From: Chara braunii | Taxonomy: Eukaryota > Streptophyta > Charophyceae > Charales > Characeae | Assembly: GCA_003427395.1 (NCBI GenBank) | Contig: BFEA01000293.1 | Coordinates: 1,630,830 to 1,653,901, forward strand | Length of the DNA: 23,072 nucleotides | Direction: 5' to 3' | In this document: positions 9,985 to 20,230 of the stretch, piece after piece | Position numbering within the stretch: the stretch's first letter is position 1 | Layout of the letters: each line of letters opens with the position of its first letter | The notes under the pieces: model-generated | What the model saw: only the letters and a program-made list of their open reading frames with translations | What the model was told of the DNA's origin: nothing | Databases searched by the model: none | Position numbers and translations under genes: made by a program

Positions 9985-10475
9985 GTGGGAGAACTGCCAC
10001 TTGTCCGTACCTAGGTCCGTTCGTCGGTTCTGACTCCTTCCACGGAGTGATTTCTTCGCCCTTAGGTACTTTAGCGGGCCGACGCAGACGTGTCAGTCCG
10101 TCCGCGTTGCTGTGTCTTTCTGTCTTCCGATGGATGATGTCGAAGTCGTACTCCTATAGACGTACCGCCCAACATCCAATCATGCCCGTGTAAATTGGTG
10201 TAATTAGTGAGTTTCTTCAAGGCCAGCAGAGGCTCATGATGCGTCACGAGGCGAAACTTCTGTCCGTAGAGATACGGATGGAAGTGTAGGATTCCCCAGA
10301 CTACTGCATAACATTCGCCTTGAGGTGCTGAATCATTCCTTTGTTCGTGTGGCACTGTTCGTGACGCGTACTCAATGACGTGTTCGTGACCATCGTTCCC
10401 CTTCTGCACCAAAATGGCGGAGATCGCTTCCGGTTGCCATTCCGTTATAAGAATAAATTGCTTGGCAGGGTCCGG
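9985..10475 (-). pseudogene. RNase H and linker of element A
   Basis: RNase H removes the RNA template after minus-strand synthesis. Visible blocks are FILITEWQPEAISAIL (10440-10442 encodes Glu where B keeps Asp, the usual first catalytic acid), GECYAVVWGI, and VTHHEPLLALKKL, where the usual TDH is THH. A one-base frame change lies near 10190. In the following frame (WAVRL then EYDFDIIHRK) a TAG stands at 10154-10156. The linker continues as HSNADGLTRL and KGEEITPW towards the PHD finger. At least two catalytic-acid positions are altered, so activity is doubtful even without the frameshift. Confidence 0.85.
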
Positions 10476-11770
10476 TCGGATCAAAACAGGTGCAGTGACC
10501 AGGGCCTCTTGGAGTGCATCAAAGGCTTGTCCGCACTCAGAGTCCCATTGCAGAGGCTGGTCCTTCGGAAGCAGATTCGTAAGAGGCCGAGCAATCGCCG
10601 CAAACCCTTTGATAAAATCGCAGTAGTACGGTACCAGGCCCAAAAAGGCTCGAACCTGCGTCAACGACGTGGGAACTAGGGCTTCCTTCACAGCCGCAAC
10701 TTTCCTGGAGTCCGATCGCAGCCCTCCACGTGTCACCACGTACCCCAAGAACGAAATTTCTGAGAGGAAAAATTCGCTCGTCTCGAGTGCAATCTTGAAT
10801 CCAGCGTCCCTCAATGCTCCCAATGTCCACTCGATGTATTGCGCATGTCCGTCACGATGATAGGTCTCCGAGTAGACAAGAATATCGTCCATGTATACGA
10901 TCACGCAGAAGTTGATCATTCCCTGAGTCAACCGTATCTTGTTGACGAAATTTTGGAACGTCATGTTCATCGCTCGCTGAAACGTGGCAGGCGCGTTACA
11001 AATTCCCATCGGACATCGAACCCACTGCCACGTGCCTTCAAATAATACGAAGGCCGTCTTCGGCCGATCTTCCTCCTTAACCAAAATGTGATGGAAGCCA
11101 TGTCGAATATCAAACTTGCTAAAATAATTAGCACATCCAATTGCATCTAGCAAATCATCAATCCGGGGGAGGGGATAGACATCTTTAATCGTGATCTCAT
11201 TCAGTTTGCGATATCGATGCATATGCGGATTGATCCATTCTTCTTCGGTACTAACACTACTGGAAATGACCATGGTTCAGTGGCGGGTTCGATCCAACCG
11301 CTTGCTTCGAACTCCCGAGTTCGTTCGAGAGCCTTTTTTCGTTCTATCAGGGAATATCGGTAGGGCTTGCAGTGAATTGGCGAATGGTTTCCCGTCTGAA
11401 TTTCGTGTTGAATGACCAACGACAAGTCAATGTCAGAGTCCGTTACGCTAATCGCTCCAAGATATTTCGTCAGAATGTCCGCAATCAAACGATGAATCTC
11501 ATCAGGTACGTATTGTGGAACGTGTAATTCGAAAAGCTGGTCCCAGATCCGTACGTCGATCTGCTTCGTGCGTGCTTGTTTCGCCACATCGGGTGGTGGC
11601 GCAGAGATAAACGAATGGTCCGATCGCAAGGAGAACACCGTGGCCATCATCTGGGCGTCTTCCTTGCGGATGGCCACGTGTCCTTCCGGGGTGATTCCAT
11701 CGCAGATATCTTGCCATGGTATGGTTATAGTTGCGATCTTTACTCCGAGCTCATCTGATCCGACCTCGAA
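10476..11770 (-). pseudogene. Reverse transcriptase region of element A
   Basis: The RT copies element RNA into cDNA. Blocks in order are HRLIADILTKYLG, SLVIQHEIQTGNH, ASGWIEP, VLVPKKNGSIRICID, YPLPRIDDLLDAIG, FSKFDIRHGFHHI, RCPMGICNAPATFQR, the catalytic VYMDDILVYS (YMDD at 10884-10895), and FLGYVVTRGGLR, then the connection LVPYYCDFIKGFAAIARPLTNLL. The frame is interrupted near 11213, where one base is missing just after the CID motif, so the two halves are in different frames. The catalytic residues themselves are intact. Confidence 0.93.
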
Positions 11771-11963
11771 ACGCCCAGGGGGTTCCAAAGAACTGGCCTC
11801 CGCCCCCAGGCGTAGTAGGACTTTCTTTCCAGAACTTGTCGAATCTTGTCGATCCCCAATGACTCGCGTGAATAATGAATGTTGACGTCGCTTCTTTCTT
11901 GTTTTGCTGTGAGCAGGGGAGGAACTTTTAGGCCGGTCGTTTAGGGGCTATCAGTTCCAGATA
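11771..11963 (-). other. Rearranged gag-pol junction containing LTR-derived filler
   Basis: Element B has zinc knuckle, protease and a spacer (over 1.5 kb) between the end of the gag core and the RT. Element A has only this ~190 bp. Within it, 11865-11933 matches 14665-14733 of the 5' LTR base for base in 69 bp, and 11838-11864 and about 11817-11838 match 14578-14604 and 14547-14568 with about one mismatch each. All are inverted relative to the element's own LTRs and in reversed order. The 18 bases at 11771-11788 recur at 5944-5961. Confidence 0.85.
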
Positions 11964-12664
11964 CTAAGTGACTGGGCCAGATACAAATCCCATATTTTCG
12001 AACTTGTTTTGCAACACAGCCAGCTCAGCTTTCGCCCTTGCAAGTTCGGACGAATCCCCTTCCTTAGGATAGTCTTCTCCTTCCAGGAAGCTCGCCGCGA
12101 ACTTTTGTTCCATCTCCTCTGCAGCGGCCATGATCTGTTGCTGCAGTATTGCAGCGTATGATTGATGGGGGAGAACTGCTTTCGCAGCTTTGCCCTTATC
12201 GATCGGCTGTGAAGCCCATCAATAAACAAATCTCTCCCGACTTGCTCACCTCGCTCAATTTTCACAAACATTCCGTAGAATCGGTTTCGATATTCCGCGA
12301 TAGATTCAAAAGGTTTTTGCACTCGATCTTTAATCATGAAAAGTGCTTGCTCTGGATGGACATAGTCGAATCGATTAAAAAAGTCTCGCTCGAAAGTCGG
12401 GAGATCTACCCATACATAGGTATTAAACCAATGATGAGCGTCTCCTCCTAGTCGGGCAGGAATATTTACCTGAGCCTCGTTGTCGTCATACTGTTGTGCC
12501 TGGAGCGTGGCCAGCCATGCTCCAACAAGATGATGTGCAGGGTCGAACAGATAGAGATCAAGTGGCGTCATCGGAGCCCGTGCTCGTGGGGCGGGTTGAT
12601 TACGATTCGGTTGTTGATTGGCATTCTGTTGCTGTGGGTTCGGATTCTGTGGATTAGCGTTCAT
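11964..12664 (-). pseudogene. gag core of element A
   Basis: Gag builds the virus-like particle. It starts at an ATG (12664) with an Asn/Gln/Pro-rich leader, followed by a conserved retrotransposon-gag core: DLYLFDPAHHLVGAWL, ARLGGDAHHWFNTY, LPTFERDFFNRFDYVHPE, FESIAEYRNRFYGMF. A frame change near 12155 leads into a helical tail (EEMEQKFAASFLEGEDYPKE, LARAKAELAVLQNKFEN) ending at TAG 11964-11966. Roughly 60% of core positions agree with B. The C-terminal zinc knuckle is missing because the following segment is deleted. The ATG lies 136 bp after the PBS. Confidence 0.9.
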
Positions 12665-12800
12665 GTTGGCTACCCGTCAGTTAGCCGATCTACTTTGGGT
12701 GATGACGGGGTCGCGTCTATGCGCGTTCCGGGGTCGAGGTCGCCCTCGGTTAGCCTGATCACTCAATTATCACGCCGTTACTCCTTACAACCCGGCCACA

Positions 12801-12818
12801 TGTCGGGCTCCGATACCA
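12801..12818 (-). promoter_or_regulatory. Primer-binding site of element A
   Basis: The minus strand reads TGGTATCGGAGCC directly after the 5' LTR. From memory of the plant initiator tRNA-Met 3' end, 12 of 13 positions match its complement (A to G at position 8). The same variant is in element B. Confidence 0.85.
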
Positions 12819-14964
12819 ACCTCACGCCCAACGCGACTTCCTGATCTGAGTAGAGTGTGGGCCTGGAAGTGTGGAAAAGGGTGTGCCAAGGAATTTTGGG
12901 AAAGTGGGGCACTGGGGGTGGCGTCCCAGGTCAGAATTGAGATCTCGTGTGGCCGAGTTTTTTGGGGGCACGGGTGCAATTTGGCAGAGAGGGCGGACCA
13001 CTTCTGGTAATAAGGCAGATGGCCTGCGTGGGTCATTTATGGCCGAGCGATCCATATGTGTTGAGGGCGGCGGTTCGTCGAGAGGTCCATCCGGGGTGGA
13101 TGTGGTCCTGATGAGTCGGGCCATCGGAAGTTGCCACGGGGCGCCGGTCGTCGCGCGTTCGGGTTAGGCCTTCGAGCTGCCGGGGTTCTCTGGCCGCCGC
13201 GTCGTCGGCAATTCCTGCAGGGCGTGTTGGGCTAGTATGGGGCTATGGCCTTCCACGGAACGACGCTGAGCTGATGATACGGAAAAAGAAGACGGAAAGG
13301 AGGGAAGCAAGTGGAGATAACGACAAATCTGGGGGAGGTGAAGTAGTAGGTGTGGTCTGAAGTGGGCAAATCAGAACACCGGGGGTCGCTGGTCGTGGCA
13401 CAGTGAAACTCCCTAGGACATAGTCGATTTTCCGTTAGGCAAGGGAATCTCAATCGGAGGCTTTCTTCTATCCATGGGGTGAAGTATTCTGGGTTGTACG
13501 ACAACGACTCTGAGCTCTAGGAGCTTGTCATTATGTCATCGCAGAACTGCGAGATGCCTGGGGGTGGGTCTGTGCCGATTGCGATCACTGCGTGTGAGCA
13601 CGTGCAGGCCGCGCAAATCGAGTTGCGCTTACGCGTGTTCGCACGGGATGATTGCTCCGTCGCAGACCCCGGATGGCCGTATCCAATCAAGCGGTATTCC
13701 TGCAATCAATTGTCCTTTCTGGAGTTGACGAATCGACGCACGGGGACACGTATAAATGCACAGATCGGATCGTGTTTACACGCATCCTCGCACGGCGTTT
13801 GCGGGGCAGCAGTCCTTCGATCGTCTAATCACTCCGTACTTTTCAAGCATGCAAGATGCAACAACCACAATAGCTCAATCAAAAGATAACTTGAAGCAAA
13901 AATGGAAACAGCATTGATGATTATGCAAAATTCCTACCCTTCGTATGAGTACATCAAGACGAGAAACAAAAGCAAGGATCGGGCATAAGAATCAGCAAAC
14001 TGACACAACATCCATTCATCCATTCATTCAGCAACACACACACACAATACATCTGAGATGGAAATCGCAAAGACAAGTGTGAGCAAAAACCCAAGTCCAG
14101 ATTCCGAAAAACAGAAACGGGCAAATCGCCCTGAGCCGAAATCAAAACTTATATACACAAGCAGGGAGGGGGAAAAGATAAAAGAAACAGCAAATCCGCG
14201 TCCATCACCCCGCTTAGTCCTCCCGCCTACGTCTGCAAGGCCAGGACGCGGCGTGGGGGACGTAGCCGCTCTCCACGCATCATTCCGATCATGCAGACCT
14301 CAGCTACCAAGAACACGACAAAAGAAAGAGGAGAAGGGCGGGAAGGGCGAAGCACAAGAAGAAAGATACAGTTACGATGGCGCCAGCCCGAAATTACAGT
14401 TACACACCCGATTAAAGGTGCCGACTAATCAGAGTTCCGTTGCAGCCGCATAAGAAGCGTGTAAGCAAAAAGGCATCGCGCAGCAAAAGAAAATCCTAAT
14501 TACAAAAATTCCTAAATTTCTATCTAATGCGAAAAAACAAAAAGCACAAGTTCCGGAAAGAAAGTCCGAAATTCTGAGAGTCATCGGGGATCGACAAGAT
14601 TCGAAAAAGAATTTGAAAAAGAAATTTAAAAAAGAACGAAGGAAAATTCATGCGCGATGTCCGCGCCTAAAAGTTCCTCCCCTGCTCACAGCAAAACAAG
14701 AAAGAAGCGACGTCAACATTCATTATTCACGCGCTCGGTCGGCGCGCCAACCATCCACCCGACCAATCAATCGCCCGTCCCGGGACACACCCAATTCCAA
14801 ACTCAGCCATCAGAAAAGAATCGACGCAAAAGACGAAGAAGCGAGGGTACTGATGCAATTTCCCACCGATCCCGATCTTCCGTAATTGGCTCAACCTTCC
14901 CAGCTTAGGACCCCTCATTGCAATCGCGAAGAAAGTCGCGCGCTACACAAAGTGGTTTGTCACA
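12819..14964 (-). repeat. 5' LTR of element A (2146 bp)
   Basis: This is a direct repeat of 3437-5937, starting directly next to the PBS and ending in GTCACA. It is shorter than the other LTR mainly because of two internal losses joined at short microhomologies (TCACCC, then near CCCGCC), located at about 14210 and 14226. As the upstream LTR it should supply the promoter for the minus-strand transcript. Confidence 0.95.
14148..14156 (-). promoter_or_regulatory. Candidate TATA box in the 5' LTR
   Basis: This is the same GTATATAAG motif as at 4778-4786, in a conserved block. If used, the transcript would start roughly 1.3 kb upstream of the PBS. Confidence 0.42.
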
Positions 14965-14968
14965 TTGC
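14965..14968. repeat. Target-site duplication of element A, right copy
   Basis: TTGC follows the GTCACA terminus of the right LTR and matches the left copy at 3433-3436. It confirms that both outer ends belong to one insertion. Confidence 0.8.
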
Positions 14969-15163
14969 AATGACTCCAAGAGTGAAAAGAGGAAGGAAGC
15001 CCAAAGAGCGTGGAGGGGTGGAGGGGTCCATGGAGGGACATTGAGGAGGGGGGAGAGATACAAACTGGTCAGGATGTATGAAGAGAGAGATTATTAGAGT
15101 GAAGTAAAAAATGCAGGGGAAGATGATAGAAAGCACGAAAGGGGAGCAAAGGGAAAGCCTCAT
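14969..15163 (-). pseudogene. 5' part of a small hydrophobic frame split by element A
   Basis: This starts at an ATG (15163) and encodes a hydrophobic N-terminus (LSIIFPCIFYFTLIISLFI), a Pro-rich middle and a second hydrophobic stretch running into the target site. The frame joins exactly with 3386-3436. It looks like a membrane or secreted peptide, but no family is recognised. If it was a real gene, the retrotransposon insertion broke it. Confidence 0.18.
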
Positions 15164-16620
15164 ATTGATACTAAGCTACCTAGGGCAATTTGGGTGAGAA
15201 CGGGGGTAGCAAGCGTTAACCCAAGAAGGCAGACAAAATGATGTACGACGATGGTCAAGAGAATCTAAGAAGCTAAGAAATCCTAAAGTGGCCAGAAATA
15301 GGCAGAAGATCGTGATAACACCCATGCAAAAGCTCGAAAAGTCGATGGAGCAATCACTCCGGCGAGGAAGCTATTGAAGACCAGACAGAGCCAGACAGCC
15401 TCTCCAACGACAACAAGCAAACCACGCATCAACGCCAAGCATGCAGCACAAAGCGTTAGAAATAACAATAATGTTTTATGGTATCACTGGAAGACGGACA
15501 TAGCAAAAATGGTAAAAAAAAGAAAAAGTAAAAGAAGAAGAAGAAGAACTCCCAAGTCTGGTCAAGTGACCCCAACGTGTCGACGTAACCTGAAAGAAGA
15601 GGGTTAGCAGACCAATCCCAAAGGCCTTTTCGCCAGTGCCTGCCATACTGGCTCATCAGGGGAGAGATGCCCCTTGGTTAACGTACCAAAATGGGAGAAG
15701 GGGAAGTGTCGAGAGAGGAGATAGGAGACAAATATGGGGATCATGAGATTAAGAGGAATGAGGTGGAGGACGGGGGGAGGGTGGAGGGGCAAAGGAGTTA
15801 AACATCCGCAACCGTTGCCGATGAAGAAGAAGACTAAGCCGCCGACATGGTAACTCCACGAAGAAGAGGAGCCAGTCAGAAGAAGAGAAAGAGGGTTGTA
15901 ATCCAGACGCCAACCGTGTGCACAAGAACCAACCACCGAAGGCAATCTTAGGAACTGCCGCTGTCAAGGAGCAACAGCCCGATCACGTTTCGGAGAACCT
16001 AAATGAGATTCTCTCATAGCGCTATAATTCGCATCATGGCCAACGCAGCGACAATAGGCGCAAAGAACTCTAGGAATGAACGATCGCCGGAAAAGCGTAG
16101 CTGCAGCGGTCCTATCGAACCCTGGCCGCGCGCTAGGCATGCAAGAAACAGCGCAGCTTAGCGAAGGCTAGCGAAGGCGGAGCTGTCACCCTGGAGATGG
16201 CTAGCAATGCCACAGAAGCCGCAGGCGCAAGGCACACATCCCTCGATCGCAGAAGCGCCGTACTCCCCACTCAACCAAAGGTACAAACACGCAGATGCCT
16301 TGTTTGAATTGAAAAGTGCGGCGATGTTCGAAGTGCGCGCGCCACTACACAAAAAGTGATAGCCGAGCAGTCCGCACTCGAGGTGAACTGCCAAGGAGAG
16401 AGGAATGGTGAATCGACACGGCCGTATAAGTACCAAAAGATCAGGGTCTGTCGAGCTCTCGAATTCGCCGGTGCATGTCAGCAGTTATCCGCCGAAGCCA
16501 TCCACCATATAGTGTTTCTGGATTAGGTCCAGATTGGGGACAGGTTCTAAGTTCTTATTTTAATTATTGAAAAAAACATTGGGAAAAGAGACTCAAAGAG
16601 TTATAGAATAAACAAAACCT
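14969..16620. other. Unassigned region right of element A
   Basis: Apart from the short hydrophobic frame at 14969-15163, I see no domain-bearing frame, RNA gene or clear repeat boundary. There are purine-rich stretches (about 14985-15160 and 15500-15780) and a small duplicated AGCGAAGGCT unit near 16160-16175. Short frames on both strands look like chance. Confidence 0.5.
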
Positions 16621-16639
16621 AGGGGGGGTACCAAGAAAA

Positions 16640-16757
16640 TAATATATATACAAATATATATAAATATATATGCATATATTATATGTATGTACTAGTATAT
16701 ATATATATATATTATATACATATATATGTGTGGAGGATGTATGAGTATTATGCATGT

Positions 16758-16824
<67 letters not shown>

Positions 16825-16991
16825 TGCGTGCGCGATTGTGTGTCTGTGTGTGTGTGTACATGCGTTCCACTGAGTGTGCGTGTGTGTGTGTATGTATGTG
16901 TGCGCGTGTGCCGGGGGGAGGGGAGGGAGGACCCCTCCCCCACCAATCAATCAATCAATCAATCAATAAAAAAAACTATCAATCAATCAAT
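16640..16991. repeat. Compound microsatellite
   Basis: Blocks in order: AT-rich dinucleotide tract (about 16640-16728), GT (16755-16782), GA (16782-16824), interrupted GT (16825-16910), a G-rich GGGGAGGGGAGGGAGG run followed by CCCCTCCCC (about 16912-16941, possible hairpin or quadruplex), and AATC tetranucleotides (about 16943-16968 and 16978-16991). Apparent reading frames here are repeat artefacts. Confidence 0.95.
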
Positions 16992-17222
16992 ATTTATTTT
17001 TTCTCTATTTTTTTTTTCTCACATACCAAAGAACACCCCCCCAAATGTTTTTTTTTTTCCTTTTCTTTTTAACGCCATAGAGACCGACGTGCGACGGCTG
17101 CGCGCACGCGCCATTTTCCCGCGCGCGCCCCCGCCTGGGCCTGGGGCGCGTGGAAACTCGGCCGCGGGCCCGTGGTCGGCCTCCTCGGCCGCCTCCTAGG
17201 CCTCAAGATCCGCGGCCTGGGG
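16992..17222. other. T-rich then GC-rich gap before element B
   Basis: Poly-T/pyrimidine tracts to about 17070 give way to a very GC-rich segment (17095-17220) with repeated GGCCGC/GCGCGC words. No gene is seen. This is the left flank of element B. Confidence 0.5.
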
Positions 17223-17993
17223 TGTCACGTAGCGCGACATGAATATCGAGACTCCCTTCCTGATCACTGACCGCGAGTGTCTGAGGGATCGCGAGTTCCG
17301 AGAGTCTGGGAACACACGAGGACGGAGCTCCCGTAGTTTCCTTACCTGACAGGAACCAAGCGCATCTGCGAGTGGGATATTGGGCAGGCCATGGAACGTA
17401 TTCCCTATTTCCCTGACTGCCCTGCTCGTACACATGTCAGCGAATATTGTTATCCTTGAAACAAAGTTCCCTCCCTATCACCGTCGATTGCCCTTTTATT
17501 GCTTGACCATTGTCTGACCATTGCCCCTTGGCGAGCACTCGCCCCCTACTGCCCACAACCCTAGTGTTCCGAGTGTCTGCGAGACCACGCCTACCGAGCA
17601 TTGGGATTCATCCGGTGAACCCGCTCGGAAGCCGAACAACGGGAGTATAGTCTGCGGCCGAGGCTGACCACATCCGATTCTGAGATTTGTGAAACCCGTT
17701 GATGATGGGTGTTGTACCAGCGGGACAGCCATAGCGTCCCAACGGTATACAAAATACGAATCCGTCCCAGACGATGGGACCAACGGAGGTGACCGCCCTG
17801 TTCCCCGTGGCCTAAAACGGAACCCCCGTCCTTTGCACACCCGCTTCCATTCATATCCCTGAAACTTGATGCAACAGACCTCAGTTTCGACCTGGGACTC
17901 CACCCCCATTTTCCTAAAATTCATGGCACACCCCTTTTTCACACTTCCAGGCCCACCATCACTCCGAACAGGAAGTCGCGCTGAGCGTGAGGT
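17223..17993 (+). repeat. 5' LTR of element B (about 771 bp)
   Basis: The right end is fixed by the PBS. The last ~130 bp (CCTGGGACTCCACCCCCATT onward to GCGTGAGGT) match the U5 end of element A's LTR. The left end is inferred from a TGTCAC start followed by GTAGCGCGAC, which resembles GTAGCGCGCGAC near the start of A's LTR. The middle is largely different from A. No second LTR is present to confirm the left edge. A weak TATACAAAA motif lies at about 17746. Confidence 0.7.
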
Positions 17994-18011
17994 TGGTATC
18001 GGAGCCGACAC
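17994..18011 (+). promoter_or_regulatory. Primer-binding site of element B
   Basis: TGGTATCGGAGCCGACAC follows the LTR directly. The first 13 bases are identical to those in element A and fit initiator tRNA-Met except for one base. Confidence 0.85.
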
Positions 18012-18160
18012 GTGTCAAGCTCACAGATTGTCAATCGGGCAAGCCCTCCTAAGCAAACCGATCTGGCGAGCCTAAACGAGGACGGTCTAGACAGAGAAAC
18101 GCGCCAAGGCACGACCCGATAGTAACTTGGAATAGATCGGCGGGTCGACAGGTTGCCAAC

Positions 18161-19382
18161 ATGAACGCTAACCAAGCACAAAACGCTAATGCGCAGCAAG
18201 GCGGGGCACCTATTCCCGCGCCACCCATCCGAGTTCGAGCACCTGCAACCCTGCCCGATTTGTATTTATTCGATCCTGCCCATCACATGGCAAGGGCATG
18301 GTTACCCACATTGCGTGCACGGCAGTATGACAACGATGAGGCTAGGATTAATATACCAACCCGATTGGGAGGGGATACGCATCATTGGTTCAGCACCTAC
18401 ACTTGGGTGGACCTCCCGACTTTCGAGAGGGACTTCTTGCACAAATTTGACTATATGCACCCCGAAAAAACCTTCTTTATCATCAAAGATCGAGTCCTGA
18501 AACCCCTCGAGTCTGTCACGAAATATCGTAGTAGGTTCTACAGGTTGTTCGTCAAATCAGAAAGAGACGAAAAGGTCAGGAGGGATTTGTTCATTGAGGG
18601 CTCCGAAGCCGTGCAATGCGGGCGAAATTGCGGAAGAAATTTCCCCCCATCAATCACACCATGCAACAAATTATGAACAGGGCAGAAAAAATGGAATGAA
18701 AGTTTGCCGCTAGCTTCCTAGAAGGAGAAGATCGCGCTAAGGAAGGAGATTCCTCAGAATTGGCTAGGGCGAAGGCAGAGTTAGTCGTGCTCCATAACAA
18801 ATTCGAAAACATTGGCTTCGTCTCAGGCCCCGTCACCTACCTAGAATAGGTCGGAGTTAAGAGATCGATGTCGGACACAACCCTAGGACCGCCCATGATG
18901 GTCGCACCTACGCATCCTCTAGATGTAGTTACCAAGCTGAACAAATCAAGTGCGACCCTATAATTAATGTGGACGTTAGTTAATCTAATGCAGGTGAACA
19001 AATTGAAGAAAGAGCAACGTGAGCAGAATACCCGAATAAAGTCATTGATGCGGTTGATGCGCCCCATCGCCATTCGAGCCGTGCCAATAGCCCCTGGAGT
19101 AGCGCCCGACCAAGTCGTGGGAGGCACCGTTAGCCCGTAACTAATACAGGCGTAAGGATGGATGGATGCTACACGTGTCACCAGCTAGGTCGCATAGCAC
19201 GAGACTGCCCCAACCGACCTGCACAAGCTCAGATAGGAGCAGCCCCCACAACAACCGCGCCCGTGGCCAATGGACCTGGGAGGGTAGGCACGATGGTGGA
19301 GGAAGTGGAAGGGGGGGGAAGTGCGATGGTTACCACCGAAGAGGCTTCGACGCTCATCCCGCTCTATGAATACATCTCGTAG
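18161..19382 (+). pseudogene. gag of element B with degenerate zinc knuckle
   Basis: An ATG (18161) opens a frame homologous to A's gag (DLYLFDPAHHMARAWL, TRLGGDTHHWFSTY, LPTFERDFLHKFDYMHPE). A frame change near 18605 and stops at 18697-18699, 18847-18849 and 18961-18963 interrupt it. The helical SELARAKAELVVLHNKFEN segment follows. A nucleocapsid-type knuckle sits at 19167-19208: CYTCHQLGRIARDC. This is C-x2-C-x4-R-x4-C, so the zinc-binding His is Arg. The Ala/Pro-rich tail ends at TAG 19380-19382. Confidence 0.88.
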
Positions 19383-19451
19383 GGTTACCAGGGATTGGGG
19401 ATGACTGCAACCATCTGTCCCGTGACTGAGGAACGCGAGGTAACATAATGG

Positions 19452-20230
19452 ATGCCATCTCCCGTGGAAATGGAGTCAGGCGGCCCCACGTTCGTTACAG
19501 GGGAGATTGATGTCCTGAACATCATTCGGGCACTGGATCACCGAATTCCCCTACCCATCGGACACCTCCTCTCCATATCGGAACAAGCAAACGACCGGAT
19601 ATTGCAACACTGCAAGGCGAACTGCAAATGGTTCGCCCTCGCTAAACTAGCGACCGACAAAGGAAAGGGCCCCGTCCATGACGACAACCCGAACGTCCCT
19701 AGCACCTCGAATCCAATACGATTGGGGTTGATCCAAAAAAACGACCACTTCCTACGTATCAAGGCTATTCCGTGGAAATCCACGGAATGCGATGTAGAAA
19801 TTTGTGGAGCCCCGTACAACGCTACCATCGACTCAGGGGCAACAGTATTAGCCATCTCCCTGAAGGTGGTGGAACGAGCAGGAAGGAAGAATGATTTGAT
19901 CCTGTTAACGGAGGGGCACCACCTTATCTCCGCTGATGAGGACAAAATCAAAGTGGTAGGAAGAATGATGAATGTCGCTTTCATTTAGGAAAAGTCCATG
20001 CCTTGGGTGATGTCGTGGTTTTAAATGTGAGCACGTATGACGTCCTTATCGGACTGTCGGCCCTTACTGGGCTCCAAGCTAATTTAGATTTCGAGAAACA
20101 ATCGATTGTCCTTTGGAATATGGGAGAAAAACCGTACACCATCCCGATGCGACTCACTCTCCGAACAACATTGCCTGCAGTTCGGAAAGCCCCCCCCAAA
20201 GTCGGGGGACCGCTTCACGTGATCACCTGA
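19452..20230 (+). pseudogene. Aspartic protease region of element B
   Basis: The protease cleaves Gag-Pol. The upstream linker IIRALDHRIPLPIGHLLSIS is typical of the segment before gypsy proteases. The active site ATIDSGATVLAISL has its Asp at 19830-19832. The frame shifts near 19980 (a TAG at 19986-19988 in the first frame). The domain continues as LGKVHALGDVVVLNV and STYDVLIGLSALTGLQ, the second hydrophobic half of a retropepsin fold. Element A has no counterpart. Confidence 0.88.

Larger units (their letters stand above)
3437..14964 (-). mobile_element. Element A: full-length Ty3/gypsy LTR retrotransposon
   Basis: An 11.5-kb element is bounded by direct LTRs, TGTGAC...GTCACA termini and a TTGC target duplication. 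It reads leftwards: 5' LTR, PBS, gag, RT, RNase H, PHD finger, integrase, accessory ORF, 3' LTR. The RT-RNase H-IN order is the Ty3/gypsy order. Zinc knuckle and protease are missing compared with element B. Multiple stops and frameshifts make it non-autonomous. LTR divergence is about 4% over the ~385-bp stretch I compared by eye, mostly transitions, so the insertion is not very recent. Confidence 0.95.

Noticed and set aside
16683-17072. Long frames on both strands over the microsatellite
   Set aside because: They consist of Val-Cys, Arg-Glu, His-Thr and Ser-Leu repeats produced by GT and GA arrays.
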